From positions 1 through 32,170 of the forward strand of contig QXVZ01011482.1 of assembly GCA_008931825.1 (NCBI GenBank): DNA of 32,170 nucleotides. The letters run 5' to 3'. Every line of letters starts with the position of its first letter. The first letter of the stretch is position 1. This DNA comes from Phallusia fumigata (taxonomy: Eukaryota; Chordata; Ascidiacea; Phlebobranchia; Ascidiidae). A program made the position numbers and the translations under genes. The notes below the pieces were generated by a model. It did no database searches. It was not told the origin of the DNA and saw nothing but the letters and a program-made list of their open reading frames with translations. Below, piece by piece: positions 1 to 11,737 of the stretch.

Positions 1-40
1 AAATTGTAATAGTGTTTATGTTTGTCCGTTTGTTTTACGT

Positions 41-197
41 GAGCTTTTTGTTGTATTTAGTTACTTTGCGTGCGCATAGTTGGAAACCTAGGAATCCTGG
101 CTATGACTATTTGGAACTGATGAAAAAAGAAGGAACTTATCCAGTTGAAGGACAGCCTTTAGAAGAAGTAATGGAAAAACCAGTGGTTAAATCGTGA
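41..197 (+). CDS. 3'-terminal exon of an unrecognised gene (partial)
   Basis: An open frame runs from a plausible splice acceptor (pyrimidine-rich tract ending TTTAG at 36-40; a second AG lies near 80) to TGA at 195-197. The peptide is about 40-50 residues, contains a GYDYLELMKKEG-like stretch and is rich in charged residues and proline. I do not recognise the family. No membrane segment or catalytic motif is visible in this exon. The rest of the gene lies left of the window. The codon-like composition and the acceptor support a real terminal exon, but a chance ORF cannot be excluded. Confidence 0.45.
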
Positions 198-965
198 GTC
201 TCACTGTCACTGCTTATACGTTGTCCAGATAAATGTGCGTCAAGCCACGTTTTTGTGAACAAAATTAGTGCTTTGTAATTCGTTATGTTAATCACAAAAA
301 ACTGGTACAATTTTGGCCTAAATGAAGTAACCCGCATGTAATGTTGTATCTGGTTTTCTTCTAATAATGCTGTTGTACACTATTTGCTGCAGAACTCGTT
401 TTGGTCACCAGACCCAGTCGCCCAAGACTCCCCGACATACCGAGTTGTAAATAGGCTGAATGTGAAACCGTAAATGTTGAATCGATTACCTTTGCACAGA
501 AGACGGAAAGGGATAAAAAGAATACAACACATCTTTACGTTTTTTTACCTTTTTGCTGCATCTTGCCAACTTCGCACAAAACACACACACAAGATATCTT
601 CTACCAAGCAACATTGTGTTACTGCCCTGTGCCCACTGACGTCGATCGTTTGTTGCGCTTTTACCCAAACTGCCTTTTTTATCGTACGTTGGAAGATTTT
701 ATCTGTGAAATTTGACCATTTGTCGGTAGTGTGTTTTCTTTACATTGTCACTGTATTTTACACATGTGCATTTTTTGTGCAATGAACATGAGATTTAAGA
801 TGAACTGTGTTTCTGACCGGACAAAATCATCATTACGAAAGGTGGAGCTAGAGCTTATCTTGCGAGAAAAATTTCTCATGACCGCGACAACAATTTTAGG
901 ATTAAATAGTCCCTCCGGCGCTCAAGCTAGAAGTTGACATGACCTTCAAATGAATGAAACTATGT
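198..965. other. Intergenic, no gene seen
   Basis: This AT-rich stretch follows the partial gene. The open frames in it are short, lack splice-site support and show no recognisable protein motif. I see no RNA gene or clear repeat. Confidence 0.5.
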
Positions 966-2344
966 ATTATTGGAGCACATGTGTAACCTTGGGGAACACT
1001 CGATCATTTTAAATAATTTAACCGTTAGTGATTGTTCAAACGCTTTAAATCATTCTGTTGTGTATAATGCGATTTTCATTCGAGGTTTCATAATTTTTTG
1101 ACCACAGTTAACAGGGCTTTTCAATTATTTGCCTACTTTAGTAAAAACCACAATATAACACAAACTGTTGAACCTCAAAAAAGTGCATGTTTGCCATTAA
1201 AAATGCTGGCGGTATTATATAACGCTTTATTTTTTAGCTTATTATTAGGCGCTTCAAAGAACACACATGAAGAAGTTTGCAAAGCTTACACCATTTATTT
1301 CTTTTTGACAATTCTGTTATACATAAGATTGCGCAAGAAAAATCATACATATACTGTTTGCTAAATCAAGATAATATTATTCATTTAGTATGACAATTAA
1401 ACTTCTTTACTCTTCCACTTTTCCTTCCACAATCATATCAAAGGTGAAAGGGGCAAACATGTATCCCCCTCCCTTGTAAAATTTGCTCTGGAATTCCACC
1501 CAGTGTAAACGCAGAGCATGCAAGAATGCTGACAGACCTTCCATGACAAGTAAAATTCCAATAGTCATCATAGCAAATTCCCTAAAATAAAAAGATTACC
1601 ACTAAATGTAATCAGACAAATGTTTAAAAGGCTTACCAGAAAACAAGAAAACTCATAACTGCCCCCATAACTCCTTTCATCGACAAACCCAGGTGCATCA
1701 CCATAGTCCACAACACTTCAGATAGTTCTAAAGTAAACAATTTTTAAAGCCCAGCTAATGCAAATAGTAGTTCACAAACTTACCAGCATGAGCCAAGCTG
1801 AGAGCCCAAAGTCGAAGATAAGAGGCGGTGTGAGAAATACAATTGAGACAAAATTCGATGGTATGAATAATCTGGTGGATCATTAATTCACTCATGACGA
1901 ACTAGAAACAGAAATTGAGCTTGTACCACCAAAAGTGCAAGTTTAAAACCAGAGAATTGTTTATCTCAAAGCTTCCAGCAATTAACTAATGGTCATTTTG
2001 TTATGCTACCTTACAAACAAGATGAAAAATTGTCATAAACTGTTATGATCCTGCACAAACCTCTTCCTCTTTTTTGACAACACTGGCAGATTCAGCCGAA
2101 TTTATTGATGTAGAATGTTCCAGTTGATCATGGTGTATAATGGATGCTTCATCAGAACTGTCTTCGATAGCAACTCGGGCATATTCTCCATAAGTTGTTC
2201 CTCCCTGCATAAAATAAAACCAAGTTTCACCAAATAAAGGCCAAAAATAAAAGCAATACTCCCACTAAACCAAATTGCACACAACAAGCAAAAACCAAAA
2301 GAAAAACTGCAGTCATGTTTGAAAGTAAAACCAAGGTTGCCAAA
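966..2344 (-). repeat. Second allelic copy of the ATP6V0A 3' end (exons 18-21), probable assembly duplicate
   Basis: This block matches 2346-3723 almost base for base, with about ten substitutions or small indels in ~1.38 kb, and ends at a single N (2345). It repeats exon 21 with its stop (1407-1581), exon 20 (1637-1727), exon 19 (1784-1901) and exon 18 (2061-2204), all with intact splice sites, plus the downstream AATAAA. The left contig stops exactly where the right copy carries on into unique sequence, and the right copy begins at the base homologous to 966. That is the geometry of two overlapping contigs left unmerged, so the block is best read as the other haplotype. A true tandem duplication of the gene's 3' end is the alternative. 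Confidence 0.85.
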
Positions 2345-2672
2345 NTTATTGGAGCACATGTGTAACCTTGGGGAACACTCGATCATTTTAAATAATTTAA
2401 CCGTTAGTGATTGTTCAAACGCTTTAAATCATTCTGTTGTGTATAATGCGATTTTCATTCGAGGTTTCATAATTTTTTGACCACAGTTAACAGGGCTTTT
2501 CAATTATTTGCCTACTTTAGTAAAAACCACAATATAACACAAACTGTTGAACCTCAAAAAAGTGCATGTTTGCCATTAAAAATGCTGGCGGTATTATACA
2601 ACGCTTTATTTTTTAGCTTATTATTAGGCGCTTCAAAGAACACACATGAAGAAGTTTGCAAAGCTTACACCA

Positions 2673-2678
2673 TTTATT
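2673..2678 (-). promoter_or_regulatory. Probable polyadenylation signal of the downstream ATP6V0A gene
   Basis: AATAAA on the minus strand (TTTATT on plus) lies about 108 bases after the stop codon at 2786-2788. The allelic copy has the same signal at 1294-1299. Other AT-rich hexamers nearby, for example around 2607, could also serve. Confidence 0.5.
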
Positions 2679-2785
2679 TCTTTTTGACAATTCTGTTATA
2701 CATAAGATTGCGCAAGAAAAATCATACATATACTGTTTGCTAAATCAAGATAATATTATTCATTTAGTATGACAATTAAACTTCT

Positions 2786-5700
2786 TTACTCTTCCACTTT
2801 TCCTTCCACAATCATATCAAAGGTGAAAGGGGCAAACATGTATCCCCCTCCCTTGTAAAATTTGCTCTGGAATTCCACCCAGTGTAAACGCAGAGCATGC
2901 AAGAATGCTGACAGACCTTCCATGACAAGTAAAATTCCAATAGTCATCATAGCAAATTCCCTAAAATAAAAAGATTACCACTAAATGCAATCAGACAAAT
3001 GTTTAAAAGGCTTACCAGAAAACAAGAAAACTCATAACTGCCCCCATAACTCCTTTCATCGACAAACCCAGGTGCATCACCATAGTCCACAACACTTCAG
3101 ATAGTTCTAAAGTAAACAATTTTTAAAGCCCAGCTAATGCAAATAGTAGTTCACAAACTTACCAGCATGAGCCAAGCTGAGAGCCCAAAGTCGAAGATAA
3201 GAGGCAGTGTGAGAAATACAATTGAGACAAAATTCGATGGTATGAATAATCTGGTGGATCATTAATTCACTCATGACGAACTAGAAACAGAAATTCAGCT
3301 TGTACCACCAAAAGTGCAATTTTAAAACCAGAGGATTGTTTATCTCAAGCTTCCAGCAATTAACTAATGGTCATTGTGTTATGCTACCTTACAAATAAGA
3401 TGAAAAATTGTCATAAACTGTTATGATCCTGCACAAACCTCTTCCTCTTTTTTGACAACACTGGCAGATTCAGCCGAATTTATTGATGTAGAATGTTCCA
3501 GTTGATCATGGTGTATAATGGATGCTTCATCAGAACTGTCTTCGATAGCAACTCGGGCATATTCTCCATAAGTTGTTCCTCCCTGCATAAAATAAAACCA
3601 AGTTTCACCAAATAAAGGCCAAAAATAAAAGCAATACTCCCACTAAACCAAATTGCACACAACAAGCAAAAACCAAAAGAAAAACTGCAGTCATGTTTGA
3701 AAGTAAAACCAAGGTTGCCAAACATAACAAACAATGTTTAAGTTGAAAAGAAATCATATAACGCCAAGAACTGGAACTCAAAGATTTTTTTGATGTTAGT
3801 AAGAAAAGCAGAGGTTGCTGATCAAAATGTACATAAACATACACAAAGTAAATTATGTTTTTGGCGTTATTGGCAAGAGTTGTAAACATGGGTTTAAAAG
3901 ATCATATATTTGTTTTTTTTTTAAATAATTCCTGGAAGACTGCATTCCAGGTCAATTTTACTGTCAATGTTTTTTCAATGCCCAGTTGTTCTGACAGTCA
4001 ATCGCACTAAATTTTTTTATCCTCTGCTAATCCATCAGCTGCAGTCTGATGGTTTCCAGAAGTAGACAAATCATGCCCATAAGAACAGAAAACGGCACAT
4101 GCCTTTTACATGCCATGACATACCCCACGTTGAGCATGAGAGAAGTCTGCACTGTCGGAATTGTACACAGGATCAACAAGGACAACATACTAAAATTGCA
4201 TTTAGATGACTGTCAATATATATTATACTATAATTATGTATTAGTGACCCTTTTTAGCAAAACTTCACTCAAGTCAAGCAGTTTTCTGGCAAGAACTAAA
4301 GTTATGTTAACTATCCAAACAAACCAAAAACACTTACTCGTTGCTTCTGTTTTTTGTGGCGGAGATAGAGCACAATCGGTTTTGCAAGTAACATCCATGG
4401 CNCAAGAACTAAAGTTATGTTAACTATCCAAACAAACCAAAAACACTTACTCGTTGCTTCTGTTTTTTGTGGCGGAGATAGAGCACAATCGGTTTTGCAA
4501 GTAACATCCATGGCACACATATAAGTGCCATAAACACGACACATATTTGAACCGGGTTTTGAGCAGCATACAACAAAGTATGTTCCTGTGCTGTTGGTGG
4601 ATGAAACATAAACATGTTGATCAAACCAATCAAAAGACTAGGAGCAGCCTACAAACAAACAGTTTTAGAATTAGATAGAAGAATTTGAACAGTTGTTAAT
4701 ACAAAAGTTCTTACAGCAGACTCCTTGGCAGTCCATGCAATCCACTTATATATGATAATTATACACAAGTATCCAACTATGCACAGCAGGAAAAGCGTTT
4801 GTGGAATCCACTCACAGTAGAGGGCTAGCCTGTCCTTGAAGTACCTAAAGTAGCAAGTACTGGTGTTAGAATGGCAATGTTTTTTAAAAAACCTTTGAAT
4901 CTGTTCAAAGTATAGTTTATAACTAGAGAGGTGGCATTCTGCATATTTTCATTCCACATACACTACCACCCAAAATTGATGTTTTCCACATGTACCATTT
5001 CCTTTATTACGTTGGATATATATTCTACATCTGCATTATATTGGGATCCAAATTCCCTTGGCGTTTTATAACATGATCGTTCCTACTAGCATAAACATAT
5101 GGGTCCCCACACACATGCATTTTCTGAATAGCAGTGATGTTTTAGGATGTGATCAGTTTAAAAATCGGTGGGAAAGCATAAACAACTAGAAGGGTGGCTT
5201 TCATCATATTGCCATTCCACATACACTATTTCAATACATTTAAAATGTCATATTCACTGTTCTTTCGCTATATTGGGTGCCGAAGTTACCTATCCGAAAG
5301 TTAGAAAATCGTCAATCACTCCCTCATGTCAGGTGGTTTTGAATTTTAGGTAAAACAGCCAGCTCTGATACACATATTTGCGACTGCAAGGGTAAATACT
5401 TGACCAAATCAGGCTAAAATTTTAACCATCCCATAGAAAGCACCCTACACATCTACGTCCCAAATTTCTGAAGTAAAGGGCATGTAAACGGAAAACTAAA
5501 TATTTGGGGTTAAAAAGGTAAAAAATGGGTGAATCCAAAATCAAGTCACAAAATACTTACATTGCATTGTACCAGCTATCAAAACAGGAAACTTTTAGGT
5601 AACTTACTTTGTTAAATATTGCCTGTTTTGGGGGCCTGTGGGTGAATTGGGGTAAAAAGTTGTCAGTGCACAACTTCAGATACGCATCTATCATATGTGA

Positions 5701-8700
5701 AAATTTGAATAAATTTGGACAACTCTTTCTTGACCAAAACGTTAGAACAAACTCGCGTTAGACAGAAAAAAAACAGAGTGAAAACAATACGTGTCCCCTT
5801 CATGGAAGGGGACCCATAACTATGATTTAATGAACAGAACTTACATGTGGTTGTAAAAAGCAAGTGCCAAACCAAAGATCATTTGGACTGTGCCCAGGAT
5901 AACAGCACTCTTCATTTTGTAACTGTTGCTGAAGGTAATTTTGTTGTAAGCAGATTGCCAAACCTTAAAACATGTTTTTAAGTTACTTAATTATTGTTTT
6001 TTAGCTTGGGACAAAAAACAATTGAAACAAACCGGATCCATTCCATATGCATAGGGTGAGCCAGCATAGTTTGGTCCACGAAATACTCCATTTATTGCTG
6101 GATCCAATGTTAAGGTTTCAGATTCAGTTAACTGCTTTTCACTAGATTACAATAAAATATTTCAAAAACAAGTAAACAAAATGAACAGTTAAAGCAAATT
6201 ACTTGTAGTCCATTGCAGTGGCATTCCATGAAGAACCAAATATGTTCACTGAACGTGAAAAGCATTCATTGTACAAAAATCCTGTATACATTGAGAAGAG
6301 ACCCATGAGCAGTATCAAGTAACGTCCACCAAACATCATATCCCAAATCTTCAAAAATAAAAACATAAAACCACAATTTTATGTGCTGTAACATTAGTTT
6401 GTTGATTTGACAAACCTCATTGGTGTTCTTGCTTGCAAGAAATCTTCTTTCATTAATAACCAAGTAGAGACCAAATAGAAACATCAGAAATCCATGGCCA
6501 ACATCACCAAACATGACAGCAAACAAAAATGGAAAAGTGATAATTGTGAAAGGTGCTAAAAATAAAGGAAAATGCGACAGTTTTTACAACACCTTAAAAC
6601 CATAAAACTTGAATTCCTTGACTTACCTGGATTCACCTCACGATAATTTGAAATTCCGAAGGCATCAATTAGGTTTTGAAATGCATATGTGAACATATCT
6701 GTACGATTGTACGTTGGTGGTGCCTCTTCAGTTTTCATTTGTTGCAAGATTGAGGGAACAGAAGACCCACTTACTTCCTACCAACACAATCATCTTTTAA
6801 AAACTGCATATTGAGTAAAAACCAAGTAATTACTTACAGTGCCACGACGTAATGCAAGTTGAACTCGGTCAAGTTCAACAACAGGAACCCAACATTCAGC
6901 AATCAGACATTTCTCAGCAATGTTGACATTGAATAAATTCAAAGTGTGATAAATAGATTTGATTTTTCTCACTTTGATGAACCAAATTCGAATGCTTCGA
7001 GCCACTTGAGACAAAACCAAGCGACGATGATCTTCAGTTTGGTTCAGCACCTGTATTAAAAAAACTTTAGGCCAGGAGAATTTTAGTTTAGGTTTAAAAT
7101 ATGTCAGTGGGTTCATGGACAAACATGCATTGGTTTATTTGTCTGTTATCATATACAGTTGGACTGACAAACTTCCAATTGCACAAACGAAATCTGATAT
7201 CCATTTTTTACACAGTAAAATAAAAATGGAAGTTTTATACAAACTAAACGGAGTGTTTGTGAGGCCAGAACAGGTAAAACAACCAACTTTTAATGTTGGA
7301 TAAAGCACAATGCTGTTGGATGTTATTGACCAAAGCATGTGTTTTTCAGTTATAGATTATATTGATCTGTTTCGGGAAATGTTGCAAATTCAGTAAAAAA
7401 AAAACAAATGGAAACTATTTTTGGTAATTGTGTTGTACAACCCTTGTACAAACAATGAACAATGAGGATAAAGCAATGAATGATCACAACAATTAAATGC
7501 GAGTAATTACAGTTTGCAGATCTTCAATGCGCGTCATAACTCCAATGGCAATTTCTCGACGTTCCTGTGGAGTTTCAGGGCAAGGGTAGAGGGTGGCCCG
7601 AAATCTGATGAGAAAAATCGTTACACTTTTTCTTTTACAAAAAGTTAAAGAGCATCCAAAAAGGAAACAAACAAATTCTGAGAAAAGTTTTAGCAGCAAT
7701 AAATTCACATTGGTTTATTGCCATCCACCCTAAACCTGTGCAGTTAGTTAATGCCCCAACAAACAAAATGCATGGTCCAGGTAATTCCACTTTCCACTGA
7801 CATATTTTTCTCAAAAAACAACAATAGAAACATATGAAAAATCAATCTTTTGAAAAAATAATTATTGCAAACCTTTCAAAGTGAATTGACACTGGTAATT
7901 AGGTTTATCTAGTACACAGGGTTGTGGTTATGAACCAATGTGAATTTACCACTTGAATGTCTTCAATTTGAGCAGTTAAAACTCCAATAGCAGTATATCT
8001 TTCATTAGCACCTTCAGGACAGGGATAAAGTCTAGCCTGAAACCTAGTTGCAAAAGACAATTTCGAACATCATGCATCAGTCCCCCAACTAAAAGGTAAC
8101 AAAAATGCCAGGTGTCCTTACCCTTCACAGATTTTCTTTACCCTAGTTTTCAACTGGTCACCTTGAAAGAAGATTATGAAAACACACTTGTTTACAGAGT
8201 CACCCTGCAAAAGAAAATTAAACGTTAAAATAATCCAATTTTAGATTTTATTCCTTTCATACCGTATGAGGATCTTCTAATGGAGTTTCAATCTCTGTGT
8301 GACGTAAAAACACATTTCCCCGACAAGCACGCCACAACACCCTTTCAAATGCTGGCACCTTTTCTCTGAGAATTACCCCGGCAACAAATCTTAACAAAAC
8401 AGTTGAAGGTATATTTTACCATGAAATTTTGTTGTTCACTTTTGCGGCAGACATCCTGCCTGTAGAATGTGTTTTTTGCAGATAAAAAACTTACCCGAGT
8501 TTAGTAAAAGGACCTCGTCCGAAATCATTGACTAAAAGTGATTGAGTACTTTCATCATCTGGTCCACCACTAAAAAATTCTTGTTGCTCATGAAACATCG
8601 CAGCCTAAATAAAACATACACCATTACAAACAAAATGGCTCATTACAAATCCCAAGTTTTGATGAGTCATTCGTGCAATACTTGCTACCACTTTAGGGTT

Positions 8701-11700
8701 TTGTAGATCATGAAACATTGTGTTAAATGCCCCAAACAACACAATGAAACACTTGTCTTTTAGAATATTCCTAAGGACAGGCTTACTTTGTTAGCAACAT
8801 GATTTCACAGTATGTTCTTTTTCATGTTGGATCACAAATTAAATATATTTGGGAAGTGCAGTAGGAAGTTGTAAGTGTTCTTCCTAAGCACTTTTTGATG
8901 TATGCAGCATTTTTTCTTGGTATCAGTTTAATACTTCAAGAGATTAATAAAAGAGACAAGGAAGTTTTTGTTTGTGGTGAAGTTGCATTAGAATGTGTGT
9001 TGTATCATCCAGAAAATCTCATACCACAAAAGTAGTTTGTATTAGTATTCCTGAATAGGTTGCACAAAACTTGTGGGTCGACCTACGGTGACTTTTAGCT
9101 GCGTCACAGCCAAATAGACTACAAACTTCATAACACCACTAATTTGGTCACGTTTTCATTTTTACCTCACATGTATATAACACCTGATTTTACATTTTTT
9201 GTCATCGTGCACTGATGACAACAGCGATTGCCGAAAGTTTGCAATAAAATGTATTCGCTATATACAAGTTCTCTGGCAGTTAAGTTTTTAATAAGACTAC
9301 AAACTCCTATTGAACTTTTCCACTGTTGTTTTGGCAATTNACATAGTGACCTCACAACGGCCAAAGTTCATGCCTCATGCTACTGGTTTCCGCAAAATCA
9401 GACAACTGCCATGTTAATTGTCTGACAAAGTAAGGCAGATCCCTGTTACTACCAAATTGTCTATATAGTCTGCACTAAACTAACGTTTGTGGTGCGCATG
9501 CATTTCAAAAACGTTTTACGTTTTTGGGGCTAGCGGGGTAACCACTGGGGCTATGGGGTTAAACTAAACTCATGACACACCGCCTTGACCATATCTACCA
9601 GCTGTGAAAGTTTCATCCTAATCCATCAAACATTTCATGGCAGAAGTGCATGGACAAGCTGCAGGTGACAAAAAAGAAAAAAAAGAAAAAGTAAGAAAAA
9701 AAACAAAAACAAACAGAGTGAAAACAATATGTGTCCCCTTCGTGGAAGGGGACCCATAATAATGACCAATACAAGCTTACATGCTAGTTTGCCGTAGAGA
9801 ACTACAGTAAATAAGAGAAAATTGATTGGATAATCAAAACAAATTACATAGCACTATGAATATATCTACTCCCTGTGAACTTTTATCTGAATCAAACACA
9901 TATTTCATACCAAAAGTTTGGTTAAGTTCAAGGTTAAAAATAGCAGGTGATCACTTCATAAACGAGACCCGTAACTGCCAAACACAGCAGCACAACATTA
10001 ACAAATAGGTGATATCTTATTAACTCAAAACACTGCCTGATAAGTCCCAACATTTGCCTTACCTCCTCAAAAAAGTTTTGTGTTTTTCTTAAAATGTGCT
10101 TCAACTCAGTCAACTCGAGAAAGTTTCGTTTCAAAGCCTCTTGATTCATATTGACCTCTTTCATATCGTTTTCCAGCTTTTCAAATTTTGCCTGATAAAA
10201 TAAACCAATTTTTGTATGTTAGATATTCGGGGCAAGAAATATCTACAGAAAAACGGCAAGAAAACAGATTTATTCAAAATCTGATAACATACTTTCAACT
10301 AGTTTGACACGAAGAATCTGTTCTCATTTGCAAACCAATTTATGTGATTTCACAAATCGCAATACTCAACACAAGACAGCAATTTGAATTATGATAACAA
10401 ACCTCAAGATCAATCATTTCCCTTGGCAAAGGTGCAAGTGGATTTTCACCATTGTCATCAATGGAAATGTTGTCCTTCTTTAACTCTCTTTCCAGGAACC
10501 CTAAAAAAATTGAATTATGGTTATATTTTTGATGAGGCCTTATGATACATTTTACACATATCTTTGTGACTGGAAAAGCAAAGTACACCTAACAGTCCTG
10601 TAGTTTTTTGTTGCAAAAATATTTGACAATCAGTCATATAATTCTATCATTTATTGTATTTTATTTTAATTTCATGGTACTAGTAACAAGAGACTTTTAA
10701 ACAACTGAGCTAAAAGTTTGGGGTCTAGGTTTTTATGTAATCTATTGTAGAAACTGATACTTAGAAGTCAAAAAATCATTGGCAAATAGCATTTTTTTCC
10801 TAAAATATTAACATTATTTGTAAAATACAAAGTTATAAAATAACATAATGCTGTACAAAGGGCTATAAGCAAATCAAATCATTAAAAATTAGTTTTTGGT
10901 AATATATTTTTTTGAATATGAATACACAGGGGCAAGGATGGCAGTACAGCACGGAATGCAGCAAAAGGTACAGAACATCCTTCACAACGAGGTACATGGT
11001 ATGCACGACTCAATACATACCATACCATTTTCTACCCTTGACAGTGGATAGTACAGTACCGTACACAGTGAAAACCATCTAATGGTCTGGGAAGGTAGTA
11101 CATTACACTGTTCATAACGAAGTACACACAATTCAAATTGTGCCGTACCGCATTGCCATCCTTGGAATTTATAAACTTACTTAACTTCCGTTCCATTTCA
11201 TCACATCTTCTAACTTCATTTACAAACTTTCGCTGGAAAGCATTTACATCAGGGTTGAGCTGAAACACAATTATGCAATTACAAGATGAGTGACATTCTC
11301 CGTATTTTCATTGCACATATTTTCTTGGCATTTTATGACATAATTGTTTTTGCAAGCATAAACATATCGGTTTTTAGTTGATTTTACTTGGAAAAGTAAT
11401 TAAAGGTCTATTGGATCAAACAAGCAGATAGCAATGCTAAATTGCCATAGCAAACAGCTGTAAAAGTTTCATCAAAATCAACCAAACATTTCCTGTCTTA
11501 AGTCTATGGACAAGCAGCAGGTGATAGAAAGAAAAAAAACGAGTGAAGACAATGTTTAAGAAGAGGATCCACAATGAATATGTATTTGTAACTGGCAGTA
11601 AAACAACAACAAAAACTTACATCTCGGAACTGAGCCAGTCCAAGTTCTCCCAATTCACTCACACAGGCAAAAGCTGCTTCACTTTGTAAATAAAGCTGTG

Positions 11701-11737
11701 CCAAGCACATTTCTTCACTTCGAAACAAACTTCCCAT
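2786..11737 (-). CDS. ATP6V0A1: V-type proton ATPase 116 kDa subunit a (V0), downstream paralogue, complete
   Basis: Subunit a of the membrane V0 sector: its N-terminal cytosolic arm links V1 to V0 and its C-terminal membrane domain forms the proton half-channels. Exons, in transcript order: 11621-11737, 11181-11259, 10403-10500, 10063-10191, 8495-8604, 8263-8389, 8122-8204, 7511-7604 (or 7950-8043), 6838-7050, 6627-6777, 6416-6555, 6203-6348, 6033-6141, 5845-5963, 4715-4844, 4451-4648, 4124-4189, 3439-3582, 3163-3280, 3016-3106, 2786-2960. They sum to 878 codons plus stop, close to the family's usual ~840. The start [10 protein letters not shown] matches the family N-terminus. Visible motifs are [11 protein letters not shown] (exon 8), [11 protein letters not shown] (exon 11), a luminal NAT glycosylation site (exon 12), [13 protein letters not shown] with the essential Arg near residue 781 (yeast Vph1 R735), and [10 protein letters not shown] with the second Arg near 845. 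Eight or so hydrophobic segments fill residues ~400-860. The paralogy to vertebrate a1 is closest by eye; the isoform number is not certain. Confidence 0.95.
4124..4189 (-). CDS. ATP6V0A1: ATP6V0A downstream gene, 66-bp exon 17 in the cytosolic loop
   Basis: This small exon is flanked by TTTTAG and GTATGT, adds exactly 22 codons (including VDPVYN) and keeps phase 0 on both sides. The paralogue has a matching 66-bp exon at 14111-14176 sharing VDPVYN and AQ while other positions differ, which supports coding constraint. It lies between the exon ending KQKQR and the acidic loop exon 18. Because it is phase-neutral it could be a skippable cassette. Confidence 0.75.
4290..4401 (-). repeat. 112-bp allelic overlap containing part of exon 16
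   Basis: Positions 4290-4401 repeat 4403-4514 on the other side of the N at 4402. The left copy carries only the 3' end of exon 16 (from 4337) and its donor; the right copy continues into the full exon 4451-4648. It is best explained as an unmerged contig overlap, not as an extra exon. Confidence 0.85.
4925..5820. repeat. Dispersed hairpin-ended repeat in intron 14
   Basis: This intron holds pieces of a dispersed family. A segment near 4928-4965 (GGCATTCTGCATATTTTC) resembles 11290-11315 and 5193-5225. The right end near 5770-5818 matches 9712-9759: a GAGTGAAAACAATA-like lead followed by a perfect hairpin (9-bp stem 5793-5801 / 5805-5813, 3-base loop) and CCCATAA. Related tails occur at 9733-9759 and 20295-20330. 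No protein is encoded. The outer boundary is uncertain. Confidence 0.6.
7511..7604 (-). CDS. ATP6V0A1: ATP6V0A downstream gene, alternative exon 8b
   Basis: This 94-bp exon has a CAG acceptor and a GTAATT donor. It completes a codon with one base and then encodes 31 residues containing [18 protein letters not shown] and ending IEDLQT. It is the constitutive-looking version, nearly the same as the single exon 8 of the paralogue (17375-17468). An alternative of identical length and phase lies at 7950-8043. Splicing both would add a 94-bp exon out of phase, so inclusion should be exclusive. Confidence 0.9.
7950..8043 (-). CDS. ATP6V0A1: ATP6V0A downstream gene, alternative exon 8a (mutually exclusive with 8b)
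   Basis: The minus strand reads acceptor TAG, one base completing a Gly codon, then 31 codons including [20 protein letters not shown] and ending IEDIQV, then GTAAAT. Length (94 bp) and phases are identical to exon 8b at 7511-7604. The LYPCPE core and the IG.. and IED.Q positions are retained while the middle differs, as expected of an old functional exon duplicate and not of a recent copy. Because 94 is not a multiple of three, joining 8a to 8b breaks the frame. The upstream paralogue shows no counterpart between its exons 7 and 8. I have no transcript evidence. Confidence 0.85.
8605..10062. other. Intron 4 of the downstream ATP6V0A gene
   Basis: This long intron contains an N at 9340 with no obvious overlap on its flanks. 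It also holds a hairpin-ended repeat in its 3'-plus half and a stretch near 9520-9560 that resembles, in inverse orientation, the 'TTAACCCCATAGCCACGG' sequence at 19570 and 20477. I find no extra exon in it; in particular there is no counterpart of the paralogue's exon 5b. Confidence 0.5.
9590..9760 (+). repeat. Dispersed hairpin-ended repeat, copy 2
   Basis: The body (AGCTGTGAAAGTTTCATC, then ATGGACAAGC and GCAGGTGA near 9650-9670) matches the copy at 11455-11525. An A-rich tract follows, then the terminal hairpin (9733-9741 paired with 9745-9753). Its end matches 5793-5818 closely. Confidence 0.65.
10933..11164. mobile_element. Short inverted-repeat element (MITE-like) in intron 2
   Basis: Perfect 11-bp terminal inverted repeats, CAAGGATGGCA at 10933-10943 and its complement at 11154-11164, bound a 232-bp stretch unusually rich in GTAC words. 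It carries no ORF. It ends only 16 bases from the donor side of exon 2 (11181). A clear target duplication was not found. A diverged reverse-orientation relative lies near 12320-12402. Confidence 0.6.
11284..11575 (+). repeat. Dispersed hairpin-family repeat, copy 3 (degenerate)
   Basis: It shares the CATTCT..GTATTTTCATT start seen near 4930, a GCATAAACATAT word seen near 5090, and the AGCTGTAAAAGTTTCATC / ATGGACAAGC / GCAGGTGA segment of the copy at 9590-9760. The terminal hairpin has decayed here. It lies in intron 1 of the downstream ATP6V0A gene. Confidence 0.5.

Noticed and set aside
1098..1364. 88-aa ORF repeated at 2477-2743 as a conserved small protein
   Set aside because: It lies antisense over the 3' untranslated region of the V-ATPase gene, and the repetition comes from the allelic duplication, not from conservation.
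1407..2204. A third V-ATPase subunit a gene or pseudogene formed by exons 18-21
   Set aside because: Introns and downstream sequence match 2786-3582 as closely as the exons do, and the block ends at an N at the overlap point; allelic assembly duplication explains it better.
9228..9425. ORFs spanning the N at 9340
   Set aside because: They read through an unknown base in an intron and show no family similarity.
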